Below, one piece after another: positions 9,867-19,360 of a stretch of DNA of 64,000 nucleotides. How positions within the stretch are numbered: position 1 is the first letter of the stretch; each line of letters opens with the position of its first letter. The position numbers were made by a program, and so were the translations under genes. This DNA comes from Bradyrhizobium sp. 195 (GTDB lineage Bacteria; Pseudomonadota; Alphaproteobacteria; Rhizobiales; Xanthobacteraceae), in NCBI RefSeq assembly GCF_023101665.1, contig NZ_CP082161.1:1240001-1304000 (forward strand). Reading direction: 5' to 3'. The notes beneath the pieces are model-generated. The model saw only the letters and a list, made by a program, of their open reading frames with translations, was not told where the DNA came from and made no database searches.

Positions 9867-11847
9867 ATGTCTGCGACAAAAATCATCTGGCATCAGGTGA
9901 TCCTGGTTTGCCTAATCGCGTTCACCTTCGTGTGGGCAGCGACCGAATGGACCGCTTATCAGCTTGCGTTCCAGCCGCAGCTTGGACCGGCCTGGTTCAG
10001 TTTAGGGACTTGGCCCCTCTACCAGCCGTTTGCCTTCTTCATCTGGTGGTTTGAATTCGACGCTTACGCGCCCACGATATTCCTCCAGGGGGGGCGCCAT
10101 TGCCGGGAGCGGTGGGATAGCGGCAGTCGCCGCAGCAATGATGCTTTCGGTCTTGCGCGCGCATGAGGCTCGCGACGTCACGACTTACGGATCCGCGCGT
10201 TGGGCCGATACGCGCGAGGTCAAACGGGCGGGGCTGCTAGGCAACGATGGCCTTGTGCTCGGGCGTTTCGATGGTCGATATCTTCGCCATGATGGGCCTG
10301 AGCACGTGCTCTGCTTTGCGCCTACCCGTTCGGGCAAGGGAGTCGGCCTGGTCGTTCCAACTCTTTTGACCTGGCCGCGCTCGGTGATCGTCCACGATAT
10401 CAAGGGCGAGAATTTCCAGTTGACTTCGGGGTGGCGCGCGCGCCTTGGAGATGTACTCTTGTTCGACCCGACAAACGCGGCAAGCGCCGCCTACAATCCC
10501 CTTCTTGAGATTCGCCGTGGTGATTGCGAAGTACGAGACGCGCAAAATGTCGCGGATATCCTGGTCGATCCCGAAGGGGCGCTCGAGCGCCGCAATCATT
10601 GGGAAAAAACCAGCCATTCTCTGCTCGTCGGCGCTATCCTGCATGTCCTCTACGCTGAAGCTGACAAGACACTTGCCGGGGTTGCCAGATTCCTTTCGGA
10701 CCCGTGCCGCCCGATCGAGGCCACGCTGAATGCGATGCTTGCGACCCCTCATCTTGGTGATCGCGTTCATCCCGTCGTCGCTTCAGCTGCGCGAGAGCTG
10801 CTCAACAAGAGCGAGAACGAGCGGTCGGGCGTGCTGTCGACCACAATGAGCTTCTTGGGGCTTTATCGCGATCCGGTCGTCGCTAAGGTCACCGCGCGGA
10901 GCGATTGGCGCATTCGCGATCTCGTCGACAGACCGCAGCCCGTTTCGCTCTATCTCGTCGTGCCGCCATCCGACATCGTCCGCACAAAACCCCTGATGCG
11001 GCTCATCCTCAATCAGATCGGACGGCGCCTGACCGAGAGCCTGGATGCCGACCGGCGCCGTCAAAAGCTCCTCCTGATGCTCGATGAGTTTGCAGCCCTT
11101 GGCCGCCTCGATTTTTTTGAGAGCCAGCTTGCCTTCATGGCGGGCTATGACATTCGCAGTTTCCTGATCACTCAGAGCTTGAATCAATTAGAACGCGCCT
11201 ATGGGCCGAACCACGCGATCCTCGACAATTGTCACATCCGGATCGCCTTCTCCACAAATGACGAGCGCACCGCTAAGCGCGTCTCGGATGCGCTGGGGAC
11301 CGCGACCGAACTGCGCGCCATGAAAAACTATGCCGGGCATCGCTTAAGCCCCTGGCTTGGACACTTGATGGTGAGCCGCCAAGAGACGTCCCGTCCGCTC
11401 CTGACGCCTGGCGAAGTCATGCAGCTCTCATCGAAAGAGGCGATCGTGATGGTGTCGGGCCTCCACCCGCTGCGTGCCACTAAGGTTCGTTACTATGAGG
11501 ACCCGCAATTTCAGAAGCGAATCCTCAAGCCCGCTGAAACAGGAACAATTCTCTTGTCCTCGCGCCCGGATGAAGACTGGTCAGGGCACCCAATCCCTGC
11601 GCCCTCGACCGAACTGCTTGCGCCTCGGCAGCGAAAGCGTGGCGATCCGAATGGAGGGCTGCGGCGCGAGCCAGAATTGCCGCAGCACGAGGAGATCGAA
11701 ATCAAGGCACCGCTCGCGGAACATGAGTTCGATGCTGGTCCCGATGAGCCCGACGCAGATGCGGTCCAGGCACAAGCGCTTAGCCGCGCAATGCAGGGAT
11801 TAGCGCGCGCGACCAGCCTCGACCCTGACGATGGCATGGACCTCTGA
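9867..11847 (+). pseudogene. traG: TraG/VirD4-type coupling protein, single frameshift
   Basis: Type IV coupling protein ATPase that delivers the relaxosome to the T4SS. The N-terminus from ATG 9867 has two membrane segments (ILVCLIAFTFVWAATEW type and FAFFIWWFEFDAYAP) in one frame. After a run of seven G at 10088-10094 the protein continues in the next frame as AIAGSGGIAAVAAAMMLSVL and YGSARWA. Removing one G restores a continuous protein of about 659 aa. The rest is intact: Walker A APTRSGKGVG, Walker B LLLMLDEFAALG, and ITQSLNQLERAYG. The lesion could be a real mutation, a phase-variable tract or a sequencing error. The copG-like gene follows directly with a GTG start. Confidence 0.88.
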
Positions 11848-12279
11848 GTGGGCAAATCGGTGAAAAAGATTCAGCTCAGTGTCTACCTTGATCCGGAGAC
11901 ATTCAGAACCCTTGATGTCTTCGCGGAGCGTCGTGGCCAGCCCAAGTCGCTGGTCGCAGAGGCCGCGATCACGTCATTTCTTTCGCCTGACGATTCCGAC
12001 CGACGCGAGGCGGCTATTGCCAAGCGGCTGGATCGGACCGCACGGCTGCTCGAGCGTCTTGAACGCAATGACAGCATCACGCTCGAGACGCTCGCCCTGT
12101 TCATTCGCTTCTGGTTGACATCGGTGCCGGCATTACCAGAACAATCCAGTCCAGCCGCTCGCGCCAAAGGCGCCGAACGTTATGATCGATTCGTTGAAGC
12201 GCTTGGCCGAAGGCTTTCCAGCGGATCAACCGTTCTGAAAGAGGTGAGCTTCGATTCGAACCCCGCAATTCCAGAGTAA
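11848..12279 (+). CDS. CopG-like ribbon-helix-helix conjugation regulator
   Basis: 143 aa protein with an N-terminal ribbon-helix-helix of CopG type (KKIQLSVYLDPETFRTLDVF followed by GQPKSLVAEAAITSFL). A helical C-terminal part has the conserved segment ERYDRFVEALGRRLSSGSTV. The GTG start abuts the traG stop, so it is translationally coupled. In related ICEs this gene lies between traG and trbB and is thought to regulate the trb operon or assist the relaxosome. Here trbB is displaced by 10.6 kb. A diverged second copy is at 17081-17743. Confidence 0.82.
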   Translation: MGKSVKKIQLSVYLDPETFRTLDVFAERRGQPKSLVAEAAITSFLSPDDSDRREAAIAKRLDRTARLLERLERNDSITLETLALFIRFWLTSVPALPEQSSPAARAKGAERYDRFVEALGRRLSSGSTVLKEVSFDSNPAIPE

Positions 12280-12880
12280 TTCAACAACCGACGAGCGGGT
12301 GGGCGATGCAGGACTACAAGGGAATTTGCGAGGGTGCTCGCGCCGAGTACATTTCGGCCGCAAACAACGATAGGGCCAAATCGAACGGAGCGAGCGCGTT
12401 GGATCGGGACCGACGGCAGATATCTGAGGGTAGCAGGCCTCATGACATGAATGCTGAAATCTGAAGCGAGTTGAGTCGAGGTCCGGCCTCCATCCGAGCT
12501 GCCGCTCAATGGAGTAATGCTGCTCGCTTGAGCAAGCGGAAGCCTCTCCAGAGTTTCGGAAGGTCTTCTGAATAGTTGGCCTACCAGTTTTTGCGGATTG
12601 CAGCGCAGGTCCTCTGTGTTAGCAATCCACGTTGTACGGTCTTACTCTGCGAAATCCTGTCCAAAAATGCGAGAACTTGCACTGACCCACGCTTCAGCAA
12701 ACTGGTGCGACGTTATCCGTTTACGTCAGATTGCGATCGGGCAACGCCTGAGATCGCCTGCAATATGTTTCCACAATTCCAAAGGAACGGAACTAAATCG
12801 TCCCCTTTCGATGGAAGGGACAGCTGGGCCACGAGAAGCACATTGGCTTGGAGCCGTTTGAATGAGGCCCAATTCCCCGG
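12280..12880. other. No gene recognised
   Basis: About 600 bases between the copG-like gene and the next plausible coding region. It is somewhat AT-richer than the flanks. I see no protein-like frame, repeat or terminator. The left boundary of the cargo that separates copG from trbB should lie in or near this stretch. Confidence 0.35.
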
Positions 12881-13228
12881 ATGGCGACGATGGCCAAGCA
12901 TCCTCACACCAAAATCAATCTGATCCGCTTTCTCGCCTCACGACAAGACGGCGTTACACAAGCAGAGTTGCGCAAGGCCACGGGATGGAAGCTTGTCCCG
13001 ATGCCCCTGATCGCCAAGCGGTGCAAGATGAAGCTGATTACCAAACGTGAGAAGGGCAACGTCACTCGCAAGAATGGTAAGATCGCCAGCAAGAGCGGCC
13101 ACTTCACCACGTACTACATGATGGCGAATGACTCGACTACGGCAGTAGCCGACGCGACTACCGACACAGTAGGTAGAAAGCCTTATCCCTCAATGCATAA
13201 GCCAAGCGATGCGGAAAACGCGTCATGA
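12881..13228 (+). CDS. Hypothetical winged-helix-like small protein
   Basis: 115 aa, basic. Residues about 12-60 read like a small winged helix: INLIRFLASRQDGVTQAEL, then RKATGWKLVPMPLIAKR and a wing-like KLITKREKGN stretch. This organisation resembles DUF3489-type regulators but I do not recognise the exact family. The C-terminal third is low-complexity and polar. Two ATGs (12881 and 12890) can serve as start, with no strong ribosome site. The frame overlaps the SDR relic by four bases. A DNA-binding role is inferred only from the fold-like pattern. Confidence 0.5.
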   Translation: MATMAKHPHTKINLIRFLASRQDGVTQAELRKATGWKLVPMPLIAKRCKMKLITKREKGNVTRKNGKIASKSGHFTTYYMMANDSTTAVADATTDTVGRKPYPSMHKPSDAENAS

Positions 13229-13317
13229 GCCAAAGTCCTGCAGGGCATTGCGCAGCTATCTGGACAGCGAGGCTTGGATATTGCCGCTTTTCGCGCTGGC
13301 TATCCAGCTTCGAAGGA

Positions 13318-13837
13318 ATGCGCGAAACTATTATAGCCCATTTCGATGCCAATGCCGAAATCGCGAAACTCGGCTCGCTCGCGGAAGCAACGCAGCAGAG
13401 CTTTGACGTCTTAAGCGTCAATTTCCCTAAATCCAATTTCAACGTTCACAACGCGTTGCCTCTCGCGCGCAATCTAAACGCGATCGGCTTCACGGCTTCT
13501 TTGTCCGATCAGGTCGGAATCGCGGGAACATCGGCCGTATCCGCATCCAAGGCCGCACTGTGCAACTTGACGCGAGCGCTTGGCGACGAACTGATCCGCC
13601 GAAGCGTTCAGGTAAACGCCGAGAGCTCGGGCGTCATCGAAAGCCCGCTGTTTAGGAACATCGGCATTTCCGAGGCCAGCGTGCAAGACCGCGGAACGGT
13701 CCTGCTCGAGCAGATAGCCGCGAAACACTTCGGCAAGCCACGGAAGATCGCGGCGCGTGAGCTTCCTCGCTTTCGGCGACGCATCCTACATCACCGGCAT
13801 CGACGTGGCTGTCGATGGCAGACGCACACAGCCCTGA
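13318..13837 (+). pseudogene. Short-chain dehydrogenase/reductase (SDR), broken
   Basis: Relic of an SDR-family oxidoreductase. The catalytic region survives as a changed tract, DQVGIAGTSAVSASKAALCN, where the canonical YxxxK would be; the active-site Tyr has become Ala or Ser. ALGDELIRRSVQVNAESSGV follows. The N-terminal Rossmann part with its GxxxGxG motif is missing or scrambled. The C-terminus changes frame near 13760: GDASYITGIDVAVDGRRTQP reads in the next frame and ends at TGA 13835-13837. The gene therefore has a 5' deletion and at least one frameshift. Its substrate cannot be inferred. Confidence 0.75.
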
Positions 13838-13944
13838 ATCCAACAAGCCTGCCGATGTGCTCGAAGAGCCTCCCGTGAGAGTCATCCGTCGTCCTATACA
13901 CCAGTCCAGTGCAGCGCTCGAATACTCACAATGAGAAGAAGAGA

Positions 13945-14928
13945 ATGAGAAACATCGTCAAGGCAGCCGCCGTACAGATCAGCCCCGTGTTGTACAGCCG
14001 AGAGGGGACAGTCGAGAAGATCACCAAAAAGATTCGCGAATTGGGCAAGAAGGGGGTGCGTTTCGCCACGTTCCCCGAGACCATCATTCCCTACTACCCG
14101 TATTTCTCGTTCGTCCAGCCGCCCTTCACGCTTGCCAAGGAGCATCAGAGGCTGCTTGAGCAATCCCTTACGGTACCCTCTGCGGAGACGCATGCGATCG
14201 GCGATGCCGCCAAGGACGCCCAAATGGTCGTTTCCGTCGGCGCCAACGAGCGGGACGGAGGATCGATCTACAACACTCAGCTCCTGTTCGATGCGGACGG
14301 CACGCTGATCCAGCGTCGCCGCAAGATCACCCCTACCTATCATGAGCGGATGGTCTGGGGCCAGGGCGACGGTGCCGGCCTTCGCGCCGTAGACAGCGCG
14401 GTTGGCCGGATCGGCCAGCTTGCGTGCTGGGAACATTATCTCCCGCTGGCCAGATACGCCTTGATTGCCGATGGCGAGCAGATCCACTCCGCGATGTACC
14501 CCGGTTCGATCTTCGGCCCCCTCTTCTCCCAGCAAACGGAAGTGAGCACCCGACAGCATGCCCTTGAGTCGGCCTGCTTCGTCGTCAGCGCAACCGCATG
14601 GCTCAACGCCGACCAACAAGCCCAAATTGCCAACGACACGGGCGCTGCTATCGCTCCGATTTCGGGCGGTTGCTTCACCGCTATCGTTGCCCCCGATGGT
14701 CAATTGATAGGCGAGCCCCTGAAGGAAGGTGAAGGAGATGTGATTGCAGATCTCGACTTCATCGAAATCGACGGGCGCAAGAGAGTGATGGATGCAAGCG
14801 GTCACTACAGTCGCCCTGAACTGATCAGCCTCCTGATCGACCGGACACCTTCTTCGCACGTCCATGAACGGATTATTCCCCCAGGAGCGTGGCGACTACC
14901 GGCCTTCACCGCGAGGCCCGTGCTCTGA
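13945..14928 (+). CDS. Nitrilase (carbon-nitrogen hydrolase, Nit1-like)
   Basis: 327 aa nitrilase converting nitriles to the carboxylic acid and ammonia. The catalytic set is complete: Glu45 in [14 protein letters not shown], Lys127 in [13 protein letters not shown], Cys161 in LACWEHY, plus Glu134. Signature stretches [20 protein letters not shown] and SGGCFTAI place it near the Synechocystis-type aliphatic nitrilases as I remember them. The ATG at 13945 is preferred over an upstream in-frame codon because GAAGAAGAGA lies just before it and homologues start there. It stands alone: the radical-SAM and acetyltransferase partners of Nit1C clusters are not nearby. It is the best preserved enzyme gene in a decayed stretch. 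Natural substrate unknown. Confidence 0.92.
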   Translation: MRNIVKAAAVQISPVLYSREGTVEKITKKIRELGKKGVRFATFPETIIPYYPYFSFVQPPFTLAKEHQRLLEQSLTVPSAETHAIGDAAKDAQMVVSVGANERDGGSIYNTQLLFDADGTLIQRRRKITPTYHERMVWGQGDGAGLRAVDSAVGRIGQLACWEHYLPLARYALIADGEQIHSAMYPGSIFGPLFSQQTEVSTRQHALESACFVVSATAWLNADQQAQIANDTGAAIAPISGGCFTAIVAPDGQLIGEPLKEGEGDVIADLDFIEIDGRKRVMDASGHYSRPELISLLIDRTPSSHVHERIIPPGAWRLPAFTARPVL

Positions 14929-15701
14929 CGCCGCTTGAGAGTTAATGGTCCTGCCCGCCAGGGCCGGAGATTGGTGCATCCCGCTTCGACCCGAACGGCC
15001 GCAGATACAGGTAGAAGGAGCTAGTTTGCAGCAGGGCCATGCGGGCCGCTCGCATGATCCAGACCGATTCTCTATTGGAGAAAGGCCCAGCTGCGGAGCC
15101 TCGCCGAGGCCTTCAGCCTACAGCGCGCCTCGTCACTGCAGCGGCAAGTTCGCTTCAGGTGTTCGAACTGTTACGCTGACCGCCGCATCGCCCATCCTTG
15201 CAGCGCCCCGCCTCGAGATCTGGATGTTGCCTCAATGAGGATCCGCTCATATCGCAAAGGCCACATCGTCAGCTCGAGACGGCTCGTCACGGCAGGTCTT
15301 TCCGAGTGGCGTCCAACGGCGGGGGGGAGATCAGGTCCAGCAATCCTCGCCGGCGAAGCTGGCGGCTGAAGGTGAACGCGGAGTCAAGCTACGGTGAGTT
15401 CTATGCAAGGGCATCCAGCATTCTGCGCAACACGAGCCCCATTCGGGTTAGGAATTCCATGGAGGACGATAAAACCAGATTACCTGCCGAGAAGGTGCCC
15501 ACTCTTGCGCTCAACGATCCGGAGCCAGCGCCGCGCGGCTTGAGCGCTGGGTCAAAGAATACGAAAATGGTGTCCTCGACCCAGCCTCCAGACGCGATGA
15601 AGATTCATAACTGCCGCCGCACGGTGCTCCAGGAGGCGCCGGCACGCTCTCAGTAAACAACCGCAGTTTTAGGGCGCAGTATCCAGGCCTATGCTGGCCG
15701 G
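14929..15701. other. 770 bp without a supported gene
   Basis: No conserved protein frame is visible. Frames here are short or have arginine- and serine-rich composition without motifs. I see no clear terminator after the nitrilase. Confidence 0.3.
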
Positions 15702-15890
15702 ATGGAGCAAACAGTACTTTTCAGGTGCCCACGCACGGGCATGAACGTGCAGCACCTGCTGACGGCACTGGAGCAGATCGGTCCCGACACTCATCTGCCG
15801 GTCGTTTGTCTGGCATGCTCCTCGGTCCATTTCGTGAATGCCTCCACCGGCAAGCTGCTCGGCGGCCGCAGTGCTTCCGAAGTGCGGTGA
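15702..15890 (+). CDS. Small conserved hypothetical protein with CxxC
   Basis: 62 aa: starts MEQTVLFRCPRTGMNVQHLL and continues VVCLACSSVHFVNASTGKLL. The pair of short cysteine sites (RCP near residue 9 and CLAC near 42) suggests a small zinc ribbon. From memory, very similar proteins are common in Bradyrhizobium genomes. The frame is short but protein-like, with a clear start and stop. Function unknown. Confidence 0.6.
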   Translation: MEQTVLFRCPRTGMNVQHLLTALEQIGPDTHLPVVCLACSSVHFVNASTGKLLGGRSASEVR

Positions 15891-16021
15891 GGCCCGTCGA
15901 CTGGTGAGATCCGGGTGCTCACTTCGGTTTGGGTGCGCATCCCGGTGTAGTTCGTGTACCGTTCCTGGAAAATCCAGCGCCCTGGAGCGGTGATGTTTGC
16001 TGCCGCTGCCGGCGGTCTTCG

Positions 16022-16237
16022 TCAAGCCTCGCCGGCATCGGAGATGGCGCTCACGGCTGACACGGTGCGGGGCAGCGGTAGCGTGCGTTGAAGATTGCGG
16101 CTGGCCGACGAAGGCTTGCCGAGCTTGGCATCGTATTTCGCGGCCAGCACCAGAAGCCGCTTTCGCGTGAACGGGTCGGCCTTACTGGCCAGATCGCGGG
16201 CCCGCTGTGCAAAGCTCCTGTAGAACTCGACATCCAT
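16022..16237 (-). CDS. Small conserved Bradyrhizobium-type hypothetical protein
   Basis: 71 aa from the ATG at 16237. It begins MDVEFYRSFAQRARDLA and continues KADPFTRKRLLVLAAKYDAK, a helical charged protein with a serine/proline-rich tail. This pattern matches small hypothetical proteins found in many copies in Bradyrhizobium, as far as I recall. A longer frame to 16270 exists but family members start at MDVEFY. Function unknown. Confidence 0.65.
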   Translation of the reverse strand: MDVEFYRSFAQRARDLASKADPFTRKRLLVLAAKYDAKLGKPSSASRNLQRTLPLPRTVSAVSAISDAGEA

Positions 16238-16394
16238 GGTGTGCCCCAACTCAACGCTACCAGGATGCACTTAAGTACATCGGCGGCTCCGACGTCAAGG
16301 CGGGCGAGCAGTGGCCTTGCGCGGAATGTGCTGCGACGTGCCTGTAACAGCCGATCTGGCGCGAGTAGGCTCGCCGTCGGCAGGGACAATTCAC

Positions 16395-16560
16395 ATGGCA
16401 GTCCTCCATCGGATCCGGAAGCAATGCCCGGAGTGCGGAGGGACCGATGGATCTCCTGGCTGGCGAGGACGGGCACAACGAGCGCTACGTCTGCCGCCAT
16501 AGCGAGGGGGACCCGCTACGCGATCCAGCCGCCCGCGAGTGCGGCCGACCATTCCCCTAA
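16395..16560 (+). pseudogene. Small zinc-ribbon-like protein, probable frameshift
   Basis: From ATG 16395 one frame gives RKQCPECGGTD, a zinc-knuckle half-site. The next frame continues DLLAGEDGHNERYVCRHSEG and DPLRDPAARE to a TAA at 16558-16560. Joined, they resemble a short zinc-ribbon hypothetical protein broken by a one-base shift near 16445. This is a reconstruction by eye and could be coincidence. Confidence 0.35.
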
Positions 16561-17080
16561 GGCCCCGAGAAGTGAGTGGTCGCACCGGGCCAGCAGATAC
16601 GTTTCAACGGCCGTGAGCCGGGCTGGACGCGCGGCACGCGAACGGTTGTAAGTCCTATCGCACGCTGGTGATGCATGCCGGAAATCGGTGAGGCGCAGGT
16701 GTATTTGGTCGCGCGCGACGTCGGGGGCGCGAGGGCGCCATCTAGATTGCGCCTGCGCCTCTTTTTTTGGATCGGTAACTTTTTCGATTTCAAGTAAGGG
16801 TGCACGCACCGTCCGCGAAATCGCTCGTCTGTCGGCGACCTGACTGTCTAGAGGGACAAGAGGCTACGAGACGTCTGGCGCTGGTCTTTAAGAGTCCGCC
16901 GTTTCTTTCTTTCGGTACGCCAGACCGCGACCAGAATGTCCCCGCGGTTGAAGCGGCATGCGGTCTCGGCGCTTTTGTCGTGCGTCATCGCAGGGCGATT
17001 CATCCGTTTCGACCGAACATACAAACCACGCGCGTGCAAGCGCGGGCGGTGTGCAGTCGCAGAGAGAAGGAAGCTGGAGT
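16561..17080. other. 520 bp upstream of second copG-like gene, no gene seen
   Basis: No recognisable protein in either strand. The last 60 bases hold the purine-rich ribosome site of the copG-like gene at 17081. No clear promoter consensus was identified. Confidence 0.3.
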
Positions 17081-17743
17081 ATGCAGATTAGCGGCGAGCG
17101 CCGGGGAGAACCGACCTCAAGTCGGAATGAAGCTGAGGTGGACGCGCAGCCGAGTCCAAGCGAAGCTCAGCAGACCAGAAAGTTAACGATTCAACTTTCT
17201 GAGTGCATTTTCCGGCGACTCCAAGCCGCGACTGACCGCCCTGGTATGGGCAAGAGCGTCGTCATCGAGGCGGCTCTTGAGCGCTTCCTGGATCCGGCGC
17301 CGCCTATAGAGGGCCTTGTTTTCGAGGCGATCGAGCGAACGAATGAGCAGGTGCTCAGTCTGCGGACGGACATCGCGATGATCGCGGAAATAGTGGCTCT
17401 CCATGTGCGATACCACCTCACGCTGACGCCGCCGATGCAGCCATCCAAGCAGGACGAGGCGTGCGTACTCGGGCTCGAGCGCTTCAAGGCGTTTGCCGAG
17501 CAGGTCGATCGTCGCGTACGGTTTGGCCGCCCCTTGCTGCAGGAGGCAATTGATCGCTCGGGAAATTCCAGCCGATCCGGGTCTGAAATGGGAGGCGGAG
17601 CGTCACGCGCCGTTCCACGAGCGCCAGTTGAAGAAGAACCCCACTGTGTGGCCGTCGTAGGTGAAAACTCAGAAACGTGTGCTGTCGCCGAGGAGGGCGG
17701 CAGCAATATCAACTTTCGACAGCTGCCAAACGCCTTGTGTTAA
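17081..17743 (+). CDS. Second CopG-like ribbon-helix-helix protein
   Basis: 220 aa. A disordered N-terminal 30 residues is followed by an RHH-like domain (RKLTIQLSECIFRRLQAATD then GMGKSVVIEAALERFLDP) and a helical part with ALHVRYHLTLTP and LGLERFKAFAEQVDRRVRFG. The order of elements parallels the CopG-like gene at 11848. That includes the final ERF-x-F-A-x-x-RR segment, so the two appear to be diverged paralogues. The ATG at 17081 has AGAGAGAAGGAAG upstream. The 3' end overlaps the N-terminal extension of the MFS frame by 83 bases. It may be left from another ICE copy. Confidence 0.65.
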   Translation: MQISGERRGEPTSSRNEAEVDAQPSPSEAQQTRKLTIQLSECIFRRLQAATDRPGMGKSVVIEAALERFLDPAPPIEGLVFEAIERTNEQVLSLRTDIAMIAEIVALHVRYHLTLTPPMQPSKQDEACVLGLERFKAFAEQVDRRVRFGRPLLQEAIDRSGNSSRSGSEMGGGASRAVPRAPVEEEPHCVAVVGENSETCAVAEEGGSNINFRQLPNALC

Positions 17744-19142
17744 AGCCAGTGGCCGCGTTCCGAGCAACACGCGCAGCGATGCCGCTGGGCTGATATCAGG
17801 CGAGAAGCCGGTCAACCGGGGCTGGAACTGGCGGATCATCTCTTGCGTGTTCCTTCCCTTTGCCGCGGGATATTATCTTTCCTACCTGTTTCGGATGATC
17901 AACACGCTCATTTGTGGCCGCCTCGCCTCTGAATTGGAGCTTGGTACGGCCGATTTGGGGCTGTTGGGCTCGATCTACTTTCTGGTCGTTACCGGCAGCC
18001 AGATTCCGATGGGCATGCTCTTGGATCGCTTCGGTCCGCGCCGAGTCCAGGGTGCGCTCTTGCTGCTGGCTGCCGCAGGCGCTGCGCTTTTCGGATTATC
18101 GAGTGGATTTCTGTCGCTTCTGGTTGCTCGCGCGATGATAGCATTTGGCACCGCAGCTTCCCTCATGTCTGGCCTGAAAACAGTCGTGCTCTGGTTTCCG
18201 AGAGAGCGCGTGGCGCTCATCAACGGCTGTATGCTCATGCTGGGTGCACTGGGCGCGGTAACGGCAACCGCACCAGCCGAGGCATTGCTTAACTGGATAG
18301 GCTGGCGCGGTCTATTTGAGCTGCTTGCCGCATCCAGTGCCTCCGCGGCCGCTTCGATCTATTTTTTGGTTCCAGAGCATGAGGCAACTGCGAAGAGCCC
18401 TCCAGGGACGGTCAGCCTGAAGACCGTCTATACGGATGGGCGGTTCTGGAGAATTGCGCCGATTTCTTCAACATGTATCGGGTCCGCGTGGGCCCTGCAG
18501 TCCTTCTGGGCAGCGTCCTGGCTGAACGATGTGGAAGGGTTGGATCGAACAAGCCTTGTCACACAATTGCTCGTCATGGCGATAGCCCTAAGCATTGGCG
18601 CATTGCTGCTCGGCGTGGTCGCCGATTCACTGCGTCGGCATGGCAAGAACATTGAAAGGTTGCTCGCAATCATAGCTGCTGTGTTCATTGCAGCCGAACT
18701 CGCGCTGATATTGCATCCGCCATTTCCGTCGCTACCGTCGTGGATCATTGTGGCGGTGGTCGGATCAGCAATCGTCCTCAGCTACGCGATCATCGGAGAT
18801 TACTTTCCGGCCCAACTGATCGCGCGCGCAAACGGCGTGCTCAACGTTCTGCATTTCGGGTGGGCTTTCCTCGTCCAGTACGGGACGGGGTTAATTCTCG
18901 AGCAATGGCCGGTAAAGGACGGACACTACCCCTCAATCGCGTATCAGACGGCGTTCAGTATCAATGTTGTGCTGCAGCTGGCCGCCCTGGTCTGGTTCAT
19001 CGCCCCTTGGCTCAAAGAGTTGAATTGGAAATCTGAAATCGCCATCAAGCGCAAGTCGACAGGCCAAAGCAGGTCAGTTCACGTCATGATCCCGAGCGCC
19101 GAAATGGTTATCCTGAAAACCGATCAAGATGTGGAGTGGTGA
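17661..19142 (+). CDS. MFS transporter
   Basis: Major facilitator superfamily permease with about 12 predicted membrane segments. The loop 2-3 signature is present as GMLLDRFGPRRVQGALLLLA. Helices are readable through LSYAIIGDYFPAQLIARANG (the equivalent motif in the C-terminal half) to an LAALVWFIAPW final helix. The frame opens at GTG 17661, but the first 45 residues are not MFS-like and overlap the copG-like gene, and no ATG occurs before helix 1. The true start is therefore unclear and the 5' end may be rearranged. Substrate unknown. The next gene starts 218 bases downstream. Confidence 0.8.
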   Translation: MKTQKRVLSPRRAAAISTFDSCQTPCVKASGRVPSNTRSDAAGLISGEKPVNRGWNWRIISCVFLPFAAGYYLSYLFRMINTLICGRLASELELGTADLGLLGSIYFLVVTGSQIPMGMLLDRFGPRRVQGALLLLAAAGAALFGLSSGFLSLLVARAMIAFGTAASLMSGLKTVVLWFPRERVALINGCMLMLGALGAVTATAPAEALLNWIGWRGLFELLAASSASAAASIYFLVPEHEATAKSPPGTVSLKTVYTDGRFWRIAPISSTCIGSAWALQSFWAASWLNDVEGLDRTSLVTQLLVMAIALSIGALLLGVVADSLRRHGKNIERLLAIIAAVFIAAELALILHPPFPSLPSWIIVAVVGSAIVLSYAIIGDYFPAQLIARANGVLNVLHFGWAFLVQYGTGLILEQWPVKDGHYPSIAYQTAFSINVVLQLAALVWFIAPWLKELNWKSEIAIKRKSTGQSRSVHVMIPSAEMVILKTDQDVEW

Positions 19143-19360
19143 ACTCGGCCTTCTGCCGTGACCCGCCTCGTCGGTCTACAGGCGCATCAAGAAGGTCCGG
19201 CCGACTGATTGCCTAAGAAGCTCCAAACAGCTGGTCGGATATGCGACATGCGTCGCAAGGTCGACAGGAATGATACGAAAAATGCGTAATATCAATGAGC
19301 GCTGGCTGGCATGCGACTTGCTGTTGTTTTCCGCAGAGCCAGGTAAAGCGAATTTGAGCA

